Shown here: piece after piece, positions 12,226 to 24,079 of the stretch
Numbering within the stretch: position 1 is the stretch's first letter
Layout of the letters: the number at the start of each line of letters is the position of its first letter
Source: Vombatus ursinus
Taxonomy: Eukaryota; Chordata; Mammalia; Diprotodontia; Vombatidae
Reading direction: 5' to 3'
Assembly (NCBI RefSeq): GCF_900497805.2
Contig: NW_020954636.1
Span: 1,970,432 to 2,034,431 of the forward strand
DNA length: 64,000 nucleotides
Position numbers and translations under genes: made by a program
The notes under the pieces: model-generated
What the model was told of the DNA's origin: nothing
What the model saw: the letters and a program-made list of their open reading frames with translations, nothing else
The model's database searches: none

Positions 12226-13310
12226 CCTAAATTTCTACTTCTATTTCCATAATTTTTTTCAAATTTTTGCTTCCCCAACCTCCTCTATTTTCTAGAAAGA
12301 AGCATATCTCTAGACTCCTCTCTAGTTCCTTCATCTTTGCTTATAAAATATTAAAATGTATTTTCAATGGAGTTGACCTTTGATCCCTTTTGCAATTTTA
12401 TTTTTCACTAGAACAGTTCTTTACTTTCATTTGAATTTTCCACATATTTCTCCATATGAAACAATCATATTGTTTCAATATCATTTATCTGATTAATTTC
12501 CTATGGATTCATCCAAATAAGGTGAAATTTTTAGATATAACATTTCCTAGTGTATTTATTACCTACTTTTGATATGGCTTACAGAAGTTTCAACATTGTT
12601 CTATTCATGAAACTGTTATTGATTTTAATTCACCAATATATTCTTCCTTGCATTATTTTAGTCAATAAGATTTGTCATAGAGAACTTTTACTTCCTTGTA
12701 CATTTTTTATTGCTTGTTCCTCTCCTGAAAACTTTGCTGTTCCTGTTATGTGAGTCTAATCTCTTTTGATATTCTCAGATTGTCCACCTTCTCTTCACCC
12801 TTTTTTACTTTGGAGTGTCTCTATTGTTATTCTTTCAGATACTATTTATGACCTATATATTTATATAATTTCTCTTATATTATCTTCTATCTTGCTCTGA
12901 ACATCCCCTATGTAATCTGTTCTCACTCTGATGCCAAAGGTTTAAAAAGATCTTTATTGATATATTTGAATTTTACATCAGCTTTAAATGCTTTAAATTT
13001 AAAGTTAAATTCCTTCCCATCCCAGACTATCAACTCTTAAAACAAAGGATAAAAAAAGATGTCCAAGAAAAAAAACTAATACTTATATGACACTTTGTGA
13101 TTTAGTAACAAATCTGCCAGTAACAATTGTATTCAGCTTTTCATTCATCTAATATTCAAGCCATTTCTGGCTGAAAAAAGAAGGACATTCCAAACTGCAA
13201 TAGTTCCCTCACGCTTTTTGACATAAACTTTTACCCCAATTTGAGGTGATATTTACAGGAATCTTGAATGCAATTTTTTTTTTCTTTTGGTCAATGATAT
13301 TTTAGATGAA
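12226..13310 (-). repeat. Old repeat, same family as 32.04-33.06 kb
   Basis: The block TTTCTACTTCTATTTCCATA with CTTCCCCAACCT and CTCTAGTTCCTTCAT recurs in the same order at 32.05-32.17 kb. Both copies lead into an old L1 3' UTR-like segment (from ~12945 here, ~32815 there). I read both as one ancient L1-associated unit. No coding frame is seen. Confidence 0.5.
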
Positions 13311-13739
13311 TTTAAATATTTTCTTTTTCTCCAATTACACGTCAAAATGATTTTAAAATTTTGTTTTTTTTAAAGTTTTGCGCTTGAAATTCTGTCCATC
13401 ACTTCCTTCTATTCATCAGTAGTAGCAGCAAGAATTGGATTGTGGGCTTCAGTTGTCACAGAGTTGTTGGACAAGAACATGGGTCATAAGGTGCTACCTG
13501 CTTGGTAGCAATGGGAATGAAAAGTATTACCATGGTGAGAAATACTGAGGGAGGACATAGAATTGACAGCACAAGGCCTTAGAGAATAAATGAGAAAGAA
13601 GACTGATGGACTACAAGTCCTTATCTTGATCATAATTAGTTCACAGAACTCACTGCCATGCAGTGATTCTTTGTTACTTAATAAATTGACTGATTTATTA
13701 ATTGGACTCATAAAAAAATTTTATCTACACTTGAAGGGT

Positions 13740-13930
13740 GGTATAGCACTGAAAACACGAGATCTAGTCAGGAGATCTGGGCTGAAGTCCCAGATCTGCT
13801 GTTTATTAAAAACATAACATCAGACAAGATTCTTTCAACTCTTTTGTCCTCCCTTTTTTTATCTATGAAATAAAAGTCCTGAACCAATCACTTAGGTCCT
13901 TTCCATAACAAAATCCTTTGATCCTATGTC
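13740..13930 (+). repeat. Degraded MIR-like SINE
   Basis: A head-like GGTCAGGAGATCTGGGCTG-type block is followed by ATCTATGAAATAAAAGT and a GGTCCTTTCCAT tail. The match is weak. Confidence 0.4.
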
Positions 13931-14079
13931 ATAAAATATATAGACAACTTTTAAATAGATATTTAACAACTATAAAGCACCCAAGCCATTGGAATTTCTA
14001 AGATGTGTACCTTAGAGAGATCTCAAAGTCTATTTCCTATTATTCTATATAGAAGGAGGTAGGAGCAGTCATTAGTGTA

Positions 14080-14260
14080 GATGGACCCAGGCTTTAGAGA
14101 GTTCTAATCCTCCCCTGAGGGTCGCAAATCACAGTATATCTAAACTGTGGAATTGGGAACGTTTCCAATGGAAAACCTACTGTTTGTGTCCCAACTGAAA
14201 GTCAAGTGATAGAATCTAATGAGCCCCATTGGGATGTATAGTTCTTTGGACTCTCCATCA
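14080..14260 (+). repeat. Unclassified dispersed repeat, copy a
   Basis: This resembles 36900-37135 and 49690-49900, sharing the pieces CAGGCTTTAGAGAGTTCT and AGAATCTAATGAGCCCCATT. All three are + oriented and lie 4-8 kb upstream of an OR copy. The family is not recognised. Confidence 0.4.
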
Positions 14261-15212
14261 TGGCTGCAAAATCACTTGAATCACATATTGCTATTGCTAC
14301 TGATAACATATGAACTATGCCTTCCCTCAACTAACAATTAATTCTAAGGGGATTGTGGTATAAGGTCAAAATTATAAGGGTTTGAGGATGCATAACTAGG
14401 CCAAATATTTTCAGATTATAAATTTGTAGCATGATTCTTCCTCCTTCCTGGAATTTCAGCCCCCAGGGTCTCATTAAAAACATTCTCAAATTTTCCTCAC
14501 ACAGAATTACTTCTTTGCTTCTCTGTGAGGAGGAGGTTGGTGTTTAGGAAGTTTTGTGATCTTCCACCTGTACTGAATCCTCAGGAGTCCAAGTTAGAGC
14601 TAATCAAAAAGGAAAATTTTTGCTCCTTGAGGACATAGGGATAACTTCCTCAAAATGAACAAAAAGCCACAGAAAGTGGATCTGACTTTCATCCTGAGGA
14701 CCCTAGAAATAATTAAAGTCTTAATCCCATCTCAAAGACCACCTCTCTAGAACTTGCTCCAGATTCCTGTATAGCCTCCACATGAGCATACCCAGGTAGC
14801 TTTCTAGCACTTGGCTATGAGTTATGAGCAACAAATTTATACCATCGATGTAGAATATGTCTTTTGTTCTCATACTTTTTTTTATCCAGTGGAAAGGGCA
14901 GTTTTTGCTTATTAATGTCCTTAGGTAGGATAACAGCTCAAGTAAAATTTATTGTAAAGATTGCATACACAAAATGTGGACAAGGTTCTCTGGTGTGTCT
15001 GTTACTTGACTGGTTTTTATTTTAACAGGTGAAAAAGGTCTTTTGAAAATTCAGCAAACTGTGATTTGAAGAGATGAAGTCAGAGATACTTACTTTATAA
15101 AGACCATAAAAGAATAAGGAATCCATGATTTCTTCATGAAATATTGAGCAAGAAGAATTATGTTTTATAGAAAAAGTCCTATTGTTGAAAGCTAATATGT
15201 AGAGACCAATTA

Positions 15213-15335
15213 CTTAATTACTAAGCATTTATTAAGTTCCTACTAGGTTTCAGGCATTCTGCTAATTACTGGGGATTCACATACAATATATTTAATAATC
15301 CTTTCTCTTCAAGGAACTTACAGTCTATTTAAGTT
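15213..15335 (-). repeat. L2 3' end fragment
   Basis: A reversed L2 end: CATTTATTAAGTTCCTACTA, an ACTGGGGATTC block, then CAAGGAACTTACAGTC. Confidence 0.65.
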
Positions 15336-15409
15336 CTTGAAAAATGACAAAAGTTAATTAGCTTTTTATGTCTTATCCATTCAATTGATATTTATTTAAT
15401 ATTTATGTA

Positions 15410-15480
15410 AGTATATGTGTGTGCATATGTACACACACATGTATATGTATATACACATACATGTATACATAATCTTTATA
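15410..15480. repeat. TG/CA-rich simple repeat
   Basis: Alternating purine-pyrimidine DNA. A similar TA/CA-rich tract lies at 15715-15870. Confidence 0.85.
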
Positions 15481-15484
15481 TGTA

Positions 15485-15715
15485 TGTGCCTCATTTAGTG
15501 AATAGAGAGATAGCCTTAGAATCAATGGGACCCAGGTATAAATCCCCACCTCTGACACATATTGGCTTTATGACACTGGGAAAGTCACTTAAACTAGCAG
15601 GAGTCTTAAGCAAATCGCTAAGAGAATATGTTGCGGAATAGACAAGGATCTGTGTAAGTAAAAGGAGTTTCCTCACTAGGACTTTCCTATATTAATAAAT
15701 AATGACTCTTTATAA
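15485..15715 (+). repeat. tRNA-type SINE, old
   Basis: A tRNA-like head (CTTAGAATCAATGGGACCCA to GGAAAGTCACTTAAACT) is followed by a body with GGAGTTTCCTCACTAGGA. The same body type is hinted at 56.8-57.0 kb. The family is not certain. Confidence 0.55.
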
Positions 15716-16449
15716 AATATATACATATACAAATATACATGTACCTATATTTTTGGGATATTTTATACCTGCACAAAAACACATATATAATATCTGTGGT
15801 TTTATATACACACATATATACCTATGCATATATGTGTGTATATTTATGTATATATTGACTCATATGTATAGTTTACTCAGATTTCATTGCTAGAGAGAAT
15901 TCTTGGTAAAGAAATTCTTTAACAATACAGATCAAGAACTATCCCTAGAGAGTTCTCAAGGTTACTGTCAGCCTGTTTTATTTTTAATTTTGTGAGCATA
16001 TGTGTGTGTCTTTTACTATTTTTATTTTTAAAATTCATACAAATATCACTCTGAGAATTTCAGGAGAGCCATTTTCCCTTATTGTTTTTTTTTTCTGTTG
16101 CATTTTCTTGTTTCAGTACTATCTCCAGGGACTTAGAACCAACATATATCAGATGTAAAGAGTTGTAGCTGGGTTGCATAGATTCTTAGACCAACTCTCT
16201 ATCCACTAAATCAGGCTGACTCTTGGGCAGCAATATATACTCATTGAGATTGATTTTCTTCTCACTAGGATGTGTGGCTAGGGTCCTACCTAAAGATGAA
16301 GGGAACTCCAGGCTGTCTTTTCATTGATTGGTACAATGCCAGATTGTGTACCAGATCATATAGATCTTTTCTCTGCACATCACATTTTTACCAGAAAGCT
16401 GAAGTGAATTTCAATGAGGACAATACCACTCTTTGTTGCCTGGTTTTAG

Positions 16450-16680
16450 ATCTCTGAATCTTTGAGCTAGAAGAGGACCGAGGGTTATACTAATTCAATC
16501 TCCCACCCAATGGGAGAATTTTTTCCACATCTCTTGCCAACACTCATTGGTGTTCATTTAAATACTTCAGGTGAGTCCTGCCTGAACTTTCAAATTGGTA
16601 GAAATTTCCACCTACTGGTCCTAACTTTTGCCTTCTAGAGAAATACAACAAATTGGATTCTAATTTTATGACAGCCCATC
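16450..16680 (+). repeat. Old interspersed repeat
   Basis: The order AGCTAGAAGAGGACC, then TTTCCACCTACTGGTCCTAA, then CTTCTAGAGAAATACAACAA looks like an ancient mammalian interspersed repeat. I cannot assign a family. Confidence 0.4.
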
Positions 16681-17080
16681 AAATATTGATATAGGAGAAT
16701 TTTGGGGAAGGAGCCCAACTAAGATTGTGACTTTGAAAATAGCCAGGGAAAATGTGTCCTCTTTTTTCCTGTTAGAATGAAGGAAATTAGTAAATTGGAG
16801 AGGTGTGAAGATGCAGATAGGTATTTCATGTGTTGTAAACTGAGTATAATATTTGAGTAATGGAACCTTCCATCTCACTCACTTTTCTCAGAAGTTCCAA
16901 GACCCAGAATCCATCAGCAATTTTGCACTTGGTTTCCCCAATGCATTTAATACATTAATGCTTATTTATACAGTTGACTTTGATTTCTTCATCTCTCACA
17001 CAGTAAAGTATGCTTTAGGGCAAGTGATGGAGTTGGTGATAAAAGGTGATAGAGTAAGGTGAGTTAAAATATCATAAATA

Positions 17081-17209
17081 GGATACAGCACTGGCCCTGG
17101 AGTCAGGAGGACCTGAGTTCAAATCCAGCCTCAGACCACACACTTGACACTTACTAGCTGTGTGACCCTGGGCAAGTCACTTAACTCCAATTGCCTTAAA
17201 AAATAAAAT
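17081..17209 (+). mobile_element. Marsupial tRNA-type SINE (WSINE/Mar1-like) with intact target duplication
   Basis: It has the consensus run CTGGCCCTGGAGTCAGGAGG, a tRNA B-box-like GAGTTCAAATCC, GGGCAAGTCACTTAACTCC and an A-rich tail. It is 5' truncated by about 20 bases. It is flanked by an exact 15-bp duplication, AAAATATCATAAATA, at 17066-17080 and 17210-17224, so it is a young insertion made by L1-type target-primed integration. Confidence 0.9.
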
Positions 17210-17224
17210 AAAATATCATAAATA

Positions 17225-18674
17225 TCATGTATATAGAGAATACTGTGAACATTAGAAATGAAACTGGACTTATTGCCTCCAAGAGCAGTAAGATGACTAT
17301 AGTTAAAGAGCTCCTTTTGTCTTTTGAAGCTCTGATGCAAAACAGAATGTGAAGAGTTTATGACTGCTTCTACTCTCTAGATTTTGCTTTCTTAGCTCTC
17401 AACAGTCTAATCACTTGCCAATCTATCCATTTGCTTTGTTGCCCTGTTTTTCATTCAACCCACTACATGGAAAATTCTTAGTTTCAATATTAATAAACAT
17501 CAATTTATATTATTATTGGTACAGTAAAAGTAAGTACGACTTGTGATGAGAGGCAATTTTGAAAATTTCCTGCCTCTTCTCTAGATTTCCATTCTCAATG
17601 CTTCTTTCTTCAACATTGTAATAGTAATGACAGGATGGGATATAAGTGGGTACCAGATTTTTAAAAACTGGAAAAGTGCCATAATTACCTATAAATAAAT
17701 TATAAAATGGAGATGGTGAATGACTTTTTTGTATCTATGAAAGAGCAAATGTCTGGAATTATTACACTCAAGTAACAATGTATTATTTTAGTAGATTATT
17801 ACATTGAATTTTTAAATTTTTTCCTGTTTATATTTATAATGGATTTTTATATTTCCCACCCTATATAATATTGATATAATTACAGGACATACTAAATAAT
17901 TCTAAAAATAGTAAAATCTTATATTTTTGAACCTCTATAGTCATTTAGGCAAACCTATACTGAAGCTATCTAAGACTTATTGTATTGTAAGTTTTGTTGA
18001 CTTCCTCAAAAATATATATTCCATTAATATTCTTTGGAAGGCTGTTATAGTTCACAATAATTTGTCAGATGTCAAAATCCAAGACCTAAAGGAAAACCAG
18101 TGTTATTATTACATAATTCTTTGATATAATTATCATTGTTATAGATGACAACTTCCCTCTCAGTATAAGGTCTTTAAGAGTTTCTCTGACCAAAATTATA
18201 TTGTCCTTTAGTCCACCTTCACACTCAACTGTGATGGTTTATGAATGTAAAATATGGAGTCCATTACCAAGCCCTGTGCTGAAAGTCTTCTCTACTTGAT
18301 AGAACCAACCAGACAGCTCTTGTCATTGTCTGGCACAGCCTTTTTTAATTCAGCATTTCCTCCATGACATGAAGATGTATGCTAGAAGAACAGTTATCCA
18401 GATATGTGATTGAAATGTTCAATTTTTAACTGAATCCATTTTAACTTTGGCACCTTATTCAAATTCTAAGAATGAATTCTTGACTCTATTTTCTACATAC
18501 ATTAAAATATCTAAGTCATCAGTAGGATCAGAATTTTTTCTGGATATGTGCCACTTATTAAAAGCATTGAAACCATTAGCCTTCTTCCAACTAATTCTAG
18601 CAAAACTCTTTGTTCAATAATAAGCAGAAACAAGCAATAGGTAATGTATGATGTCTTTTGTCTAGCCAGCTACA
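17225..18674. other. No gene recognised
   Basis: AT-rich intergenic DNA with only short unrelated open frames. No repeat family is recognised. Confidence 0.5.
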
Positions 18675-18905
18675 CAAAATAGTGAACAGAATATTGGGCT
18701 TGGAGTCCAAACACTCTTAGTTTGAATCCTGACATAGACACTTACTAGCTATGTGATCCTGGCTAAAGTGCATCACCTTTTTCAGTCTCAGTTTCTATAT
18801 CTGTAAAGTGGGAGTAATAATAGAATCTACCTTCCTGGAGTGTAGCCAAATGATATGGCATATGCAAAACATTTTACAAATCTTAAAGCTATCTGTATAA
18901 ATAAT
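18675..18905 (+). repeat. MIR/THER-type SINE
   Basis: ACACTTACTAGCTATGTGAT, then CAGTCTCAGTTTCTATATCT and GTAAAGTGGGAGTAATAATA, with a TTTTACAAATCTTAAAGC tail typical of marsupial THER/MIR. Confidence 0.85.
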
Positions 18906-19593
18906 ATCTATTATTTTATCTATTATTATCATTCCAAAGCTGTTGCCAAACAAATATTTGTCTCTGATTGTTCACAGAGGATATCAAATGTGATGGAATA
19001 CAAATGTTACTATATCTCAGATAGATTAAAAATACTTTCCTTGCAGACATACCACTTTTTACTGTCACTAAAGGAAAATTCATTGCTCAGGTCTCAGTTA
19101 TCCTTCATGATGTCATACAAGCTACCACTTAGTATTTGGTGCAGTTCTCGATGTTTCATCATTTTTTTCCTGAAGAAGTAATGGAAGTTAGGCGGTCCTT
19201 GATGTTATTTCCATTGTCATACTTCTTCTCAGGGTAGAAGTATCTGACATTGGCTTTCTTCTAGTATTCAGTGACTAGATTACATTAATTGTTCTCTATC
19301 AACAACATGTGATAATAACACATATTTAACATCTCTCAAATTCCTCATTTTTAGTTGTATTGGCAGAGCTAGAGTTTATGAGATTGATGAGAAATTGTCA
19401 AGTGGGAAAAAATGATGTTAGGAAAATATGTTTAGATGCAATTGTTGGGTGCCTCTCAATTAAAAAAATAACCCGTGGACCTTCATCATCAATGTGGCCT
19501 AGATTTTTAAGAACTTTGACCTATTCATTATGCATAGTAACAGAATCATCCATTCCCAGGTTACCTTGGGCTCACAGGACAGGATGAATAGTA

Positions 19594-19648
19594 GTTTTTC
19601 TTTTTTTGTTTTGTTTTGTTTTGTTTTGTTTTGTTTTGTTTTGTTTTT
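19594..19648. repeat. (TTTTG)n microsatellite
   Basis: About nine TTTTG units. The surrounding stretches 18906-19593 and 19649-20170 contain nothing I can identify except the promoter-proximal DNA of OR copy 2. Confidence 0.95.
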
Positions 19649-20176
19649 GAACAAGGTGTCAGATGCAGATCTCCTCAGACTAAGTGGGTAGAAGTAATAA
19701 TACATCCTCACTTATTTCTGCCTCTGACCCTGACCAATTGTTCCATAAACCTCGAAATAGCTCATCCTCTCAATGAAGCTTTGAGGGAAACCATGATTGG
19801 AATAAGATAGTGTATAACATTTTTCCTAAGATAGTATAACATTCTTTTTTCCCATCACAACAGACATAACCTCTTCTTATACTTCAACAGTTTACATAGT
19901 ACTTCTGTATCCTTGTGTAGCTGCACACATATATAGTTTTCTGTATCTCCAGATCATTTTTGAAGTTTAACTTTGGGAATGGCAACAGTTATAAAGCAGA
20001 TCAAAATAATCTATAATTTCTTTATAGGAGAACAAGTTAAGAATCATTAGAAATGTTTCTTACTGGTTTCAGAAGCCTTCCTCTCTCTGCCCTCTCCCCC
20101 AACATTACAAAAGAAGGATTAACAAAGATCAGCAAATATTTTTCCTCCATGGGATTGAGTGGAAGTGAATTAAACT

Positions 20177-21142
20177 ATGCATTTTAATATATTCCTCCAT
20201 TGTCTTTGTTTTCATCATAGGGATGTGGACAACAATCAGACCACAGTGACAGACTTCATTCTGCTGGGATTTCTTGTTAGCCCTAAGATGCACCTAGTTC
20301 TCTTTGGGCTCTTCTTCCTACTCTACATCTTCACTCTGCTGGGAAATGGAGTCATCCTGGGGCTGATTTGTCTTAACTCCCGACTCCACACTCCCATGTA
20401 CTTCTTCCTTTCACAACTGGCTCTTGTTGACATCTCTTATGCTTCAAGCACGGTCCCCCAGATGCTGGCAAATCTCCTGGATCCAGCCAAGCCTACCTCC
20501 TTTGCAGGTTGCATAATGCAGACTTATCTCTTTTTGATGTTTGCCCTCACAGAATGCCTTCTGCTGCTAATGATGAGCTATGACCGGTATGTGGCAATCT
20601 GTCATCCACTCAGATATACTCTCATTATGAGCTGGAGAGTGTGTATTGCACTTGCTATCACATCCTGGGCATGTGAATTCTTTCTAGCCTTGGTCCATGT
20701 GCTTCTCCTCCTCAGGCTGCCCTTCTGTGGGCCTCCGGAAATCAATCACTTCTTCTGTGAAATCCTATCTGTACTGAAACTTACCTGTGCAGACATGTGG
20801 CTCAACAAAATGGTCATCTTTGCTGCCTGTGTGTTTATCTTGGTTGGACCCCTCTGCTTCATCCTAATCTCCTACACTCGTATCCTCAATGCTATCTTGA
20901 GAATCCACTCAGGGGAAGGCCGAAAAAAAGCCTTCTCCACCTGCTCGTCACACCTGTGTGTGGTTGGGCTTTTCTTTGGTAGTGCCACCATCGCTTACAT
21001 GGCCCCTAACTCAAGGAACTCTGAGGAGCAACAGAAAATTCTTTCCTTGTTCTACAGCTTCTTTAATCCTACTCTAAATCCTTTGATCTATAGCCTGAGA
21101 AATGCAGCAGTAAAGGGGGCCCTAAGGAGATTGCCCATTTAA
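20177..21142 (+). CDS. Olfactory receptor, OR2A subfamily (copy 2), canonical start lost
   Basis: A seven-transmembrane odorant receptor that is open to TAA at 21140-21142, with all OR hallmarks: GN in TM1, LHTPMYFFLSQLALVD, MSYDRYVAICHPLRY, KAFSTCSSHLCVV and NPLIYSLRN. Alignment with copy 1 puts the start at 20225, but there copy 2 has GTG where copy 1 has ATG. The frame stays open upstream to an ATG at 20177, yet that ATG lies before the acceptor AG (20219-20220) and would be removed if the intron is spliced. The ATG at 20223, created by the same change, is out of frame and stops after 8 codons. The next in-frame Met is at 20288 and would lose the first 21 residues, including the NQT glycosylation site. 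The receptor part is 305 residues from 20225. It may work from a different first exon, or be an early pseudogene. Confidence 0.85.
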   Translation: MHFNIFLHCLCFHHRDVDNNQTTVTDFILLGFLVSPKMHLVLFGLFFLLYIFTLLGNGVILGLICLNSRLHTPMYFFLSQLALVDISYASSTVPQMLANLLDPAKPTSFAGCIMQTYLFLMFALTECLLLLMMSYDRYVAICHPLRYTLIMSWRVCIALAITSWACEFFLALVHVLLLLRLPFCGPPEINHFFCEILSVLKLTCADMWLNKMVIFAACVFILVGPLCFILISYTRILNAILRIHSGEGRKKAFSTCSSHLCVVGLFFGSATIAYMAPNSRNSEEQQKILSLFYSFFNPTLNPLIYSLRNAAVKGALRRLPI

Positions 21143-21560
21143 GAGACTGCATGGAGCTTTATTTATGGAGGAGTCTATGGGCTCTGTAACAATTTAGGGA
21201 TTAAGTGGAATGGAATTAAATCACCCTGTTTTTTTTTTAAACTCCAGAATTCTCATATTGCCTTTTTCTGCTGGTGACCCCAATTAGAATTATTTCATGT
21301 CCGACTTTATTGTCCTCCTCATCTTACCTTTCTTCCCATGACATGGGCTAATCCATCCTATGCTCCCATTGAAACTCACTTGTTCTGAGACCCCTTCCAT
21401 CAGACCTTGGATATTAGTGCAGACAATTAAGAAAGTACATGCATTAATGACTGTTCATTAATTTGTATTCTTTTGAAAATTGTTAGATTTTTTTATTTTA
21501 TATCACTTGTATACCTGCTCCTTTCCTACCCAGACAACCATCACTTGTTACAAAGGGTAA
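21143..21560 (+). other. 3' flank of OR copy 2, shared with copy 1
   Basis: This aligns with 990-1440 in order and orientation, for example CATCCTATGCTCCCATTGAAA here against CATCCTATGATCCCACTGAAA there. An old L1 3' end begins at ~21475 in the shared part. Confidence 0.6.
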
Positions 21561-21619
21561 AAAAAAATCAGAAAAACTAATCAAAGTATCAATCAATTAT
21601 GACTTTATGTTCTTTGTTA

Positions 21620-22430
21620 CATATTAATAATCACCTCTTTTTTCAAATTTATTTTATTTTTAATTTAAGGAATAAAACATGCATTTCCATAACACAGTAC
21701 AATTAAAAAAAAGATGATTGCACGTGAAACTGCAAATCCATTATACACAACTTGCTATTCCTTTCAAATATCCAACAAAATTATGTAAATTTCCTTTTTT
21801 CCCCTTTTTCTTCCCTCCCCCTGTCCTAGAGATAGCTACCATTAAACACAAATATACATATATATGTAAAATTATTCTATACAAACTTCTATTTATCAGT
21901 TCTTTCTGTGGATGCATATATCATCTTTCTTCATATGTCTTTTATAGTTAATTTGGGTATTTATATTAGACAAAATAATTTATTCACTCAAAGTCATTAT
22001 TAAAATAATATTGTTATTACTGTATACAATGTTCTCTTGGTTCTGCTAATTTACTCTTCATTATTTTGTGCAAGTCTTTCCATGTTTTTCTAAAATCATT
22101 GAGCTTATCATTTCTCCTAGCCCAATAGTATTCCCTCATAATCATATACGATAACTTGTTCAGTCATCCCCTAATTGATAGGAATCCCTGCAAATTCCAA
22201 TCTTTGCCACCACATAGAAAACTGCTATAAACATTTTAGAACATATAACGTCTTTTCCTTTTCCCCTAATCATCTTTGTCAAAGGACGTAGTTTGTTTAA
22301 TAACTCTTTAGGCATAATTTCATAATGCTCTCCAAAATGGTTGGTTCATTTCACAATTCCACCAACAATGAATTAGTTTCCCAATTTTTCCACATCCTTT
22401 AAATCATCACCTCTTCAAAGCCTATTGGGA
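21620..22430 (-). repeat. L1 3' end, distinct 3' UTR subfamily
   Basis: The 3' UTR includes GGAATAAAACATGCATTTCC and GATGATTGCACGTGAAACTG, leading into the reversed ORF2 end (CTTGTTCAGTCATCCCCTAA, then CTCTCCAAAATGGTTGG). Confidence 0.75.
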
Positions 22431-22439
22431 GCACATTTT

Positions 22440-23304
22440 TTTCATCTCTTTTCAAATCAAATTTGGTTGTCATAAATGCAGTGTTCAGTTTTATTTATGT
22501 TATTGTTTTGGATTTTTGCCATTGTATATATTTTTATCCTTGATTCTGTTTATTTTGTATCACTTTGCTTCTGTATCTTCCCATGCATAGGTGTAATTTT
22601 CATTTTCATTATTTATTGCAGTGTAATAATATCATGTCAAATTTGTGTGCAAAAGTTTGTGTAGACATAGCTCAATCATTTTTTCCAGTAATTTGCAACT
22701 ATAAAAAAAATGCTGCTGCAAATATATTTATCTATATGGGATTTTTCTATTTGTCTTTTTTTAATATATACCAAGAAGTGAGATATCTAAAGAAAAGGTA
22801 TGGACACTTTAGCTATTTTTAGCATAATTCTCAATTCATAGCTTCACTAACAATGTATCTATATGCTTATCCTTTCACAACCCCTCCAATTTTGACTATA
22901 CCCCTCTTCCCTTTAAGACATGTTTATAAATTTTCTTGTCCTGAATTTATATGCCAGAATTGTTTTCAATTTGCATTTTTTCTTATTAGCAATTCAACAA
23001 CCCTTGTATAATCTGTTGAGAATGACTTACAATCTGTTGAGAATGGTTTATTCATATTTGACAACATATCCATTGATAAATAGCTCTTGGTCTTATATAT
23101 TTATGGTAGTTCCTTATGTATTTTGGATATCAGACTTTTTTCAGATAAATTTACTACAAAGGTAAGCTCCCTCCCATTTGGTGGTTTCCCTGCATATTGT
23201 AACTTCAATTTTTGCTCATGAAGCACTTTTAATTTCGTGTGCCTGGAATAATCTATTTCATCTTGTGTGATCACCTTTATCTCTTGATTGGTTATGAACT
23301 CTCC
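22440..23304 (-). repeat. Older L1 fragment, ORF2 3' end
   Basis: Diverged reversed L1: CAACTATAAAAAAAATGCTGC, AGGTATGGACACTTTAGCTA, and further ORF2 sequence to ~23300. Confidence 0.6.
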
Positions 23305-24075
23305 TCCTAGTTGTGAACTGATACAACCATTCTGGAGAGTAATTTGGAACTATGCCCAAAGGGCCACCAAACTCTACATACTCTTTGATCCAGCAATACT
23401 ACTGCTAGGTCTGTATCCCAAAGAGATCATAAAAAAGGGGGGAAAGACCTGTGCAAAAATATTTATGGAAACTCTTTTTGTAGTGGCAAAATACTGGAAA
23501 TTGAGAGGATGCCCATCAATTGGAGAATGGACAAACAAGCTTTGGTATATGAATATAATGGAATACTATTGGGCAATAAGAAATGATGAACAGGCAGATT
23601 TCCAAAAAAGCTGGAAAGACTTGAACAAATTCATGCAAAGTGAAATGAACAGAACCAAGAAAATATTGTACACAGTATCAGCAATATTATGTGATGATCA
23701 GCTATTCTCAGCAATACCATGATCCAAGAGAAGTACAAAAAACTAATGAGGGAAAGTGCTATCCACATCCAGATAAAAAACTTAAGGACTCTGAATGCAG
23801 ATGGAAGTGTACTTTTTTTCATTTGTGTTATTCTTTTTCTGTTATTTTTTCCTTTTGATCTATTCTTCTTTCACAACTGTGACTAATATGGAAATGTTTT
23901 ATATGATAGCACAAGCATAACCTATATCAAATTGCCTACTATTATAAGAAGAGATGAGGGAAGGAGGGGAGGGGAGGGAGGGAGGGAGAAAATTTTGGAA
24001 CTCAAATCTTGTAAAAATCAATGCTAAAAATTGTCTTGATATGTAACTGGGAAAAATACTATTAAAAAAGAGAGA
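23305..24075 (+). mobile_element. 5'-truncated L1, ORF2 C-terminus and 3' UTR
   Basis: A + strand frame (23318-23722) encodes the L1 ORF2 C-terminal region: ELIQPFWRVIWNYAQ, FDPAILLLGLYPKEI, CPSIGEWTNKLWYMNIMEYY and RNDEQADFQKSW. It is followed by a purine-rich 3' UTR and an A-rich end at ~24065. Only about 130 ORF2 codons remain, so it is dead. It abuts two reverse-oriented L1 fragments. Confidence 0.85.
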
Positions 24076-24079
24076 AAAA

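Noticed and set aside
15417-15893. Short open frames over CA/TA-rich DNA
   Set aside because: Low-complexity translation (repeated Tyr, His, Ile, Thr) without any domain.
19499-19810. Open frames across the TTTTG repeat
   Set aside because: They are created by the microsatellite and have no homology.
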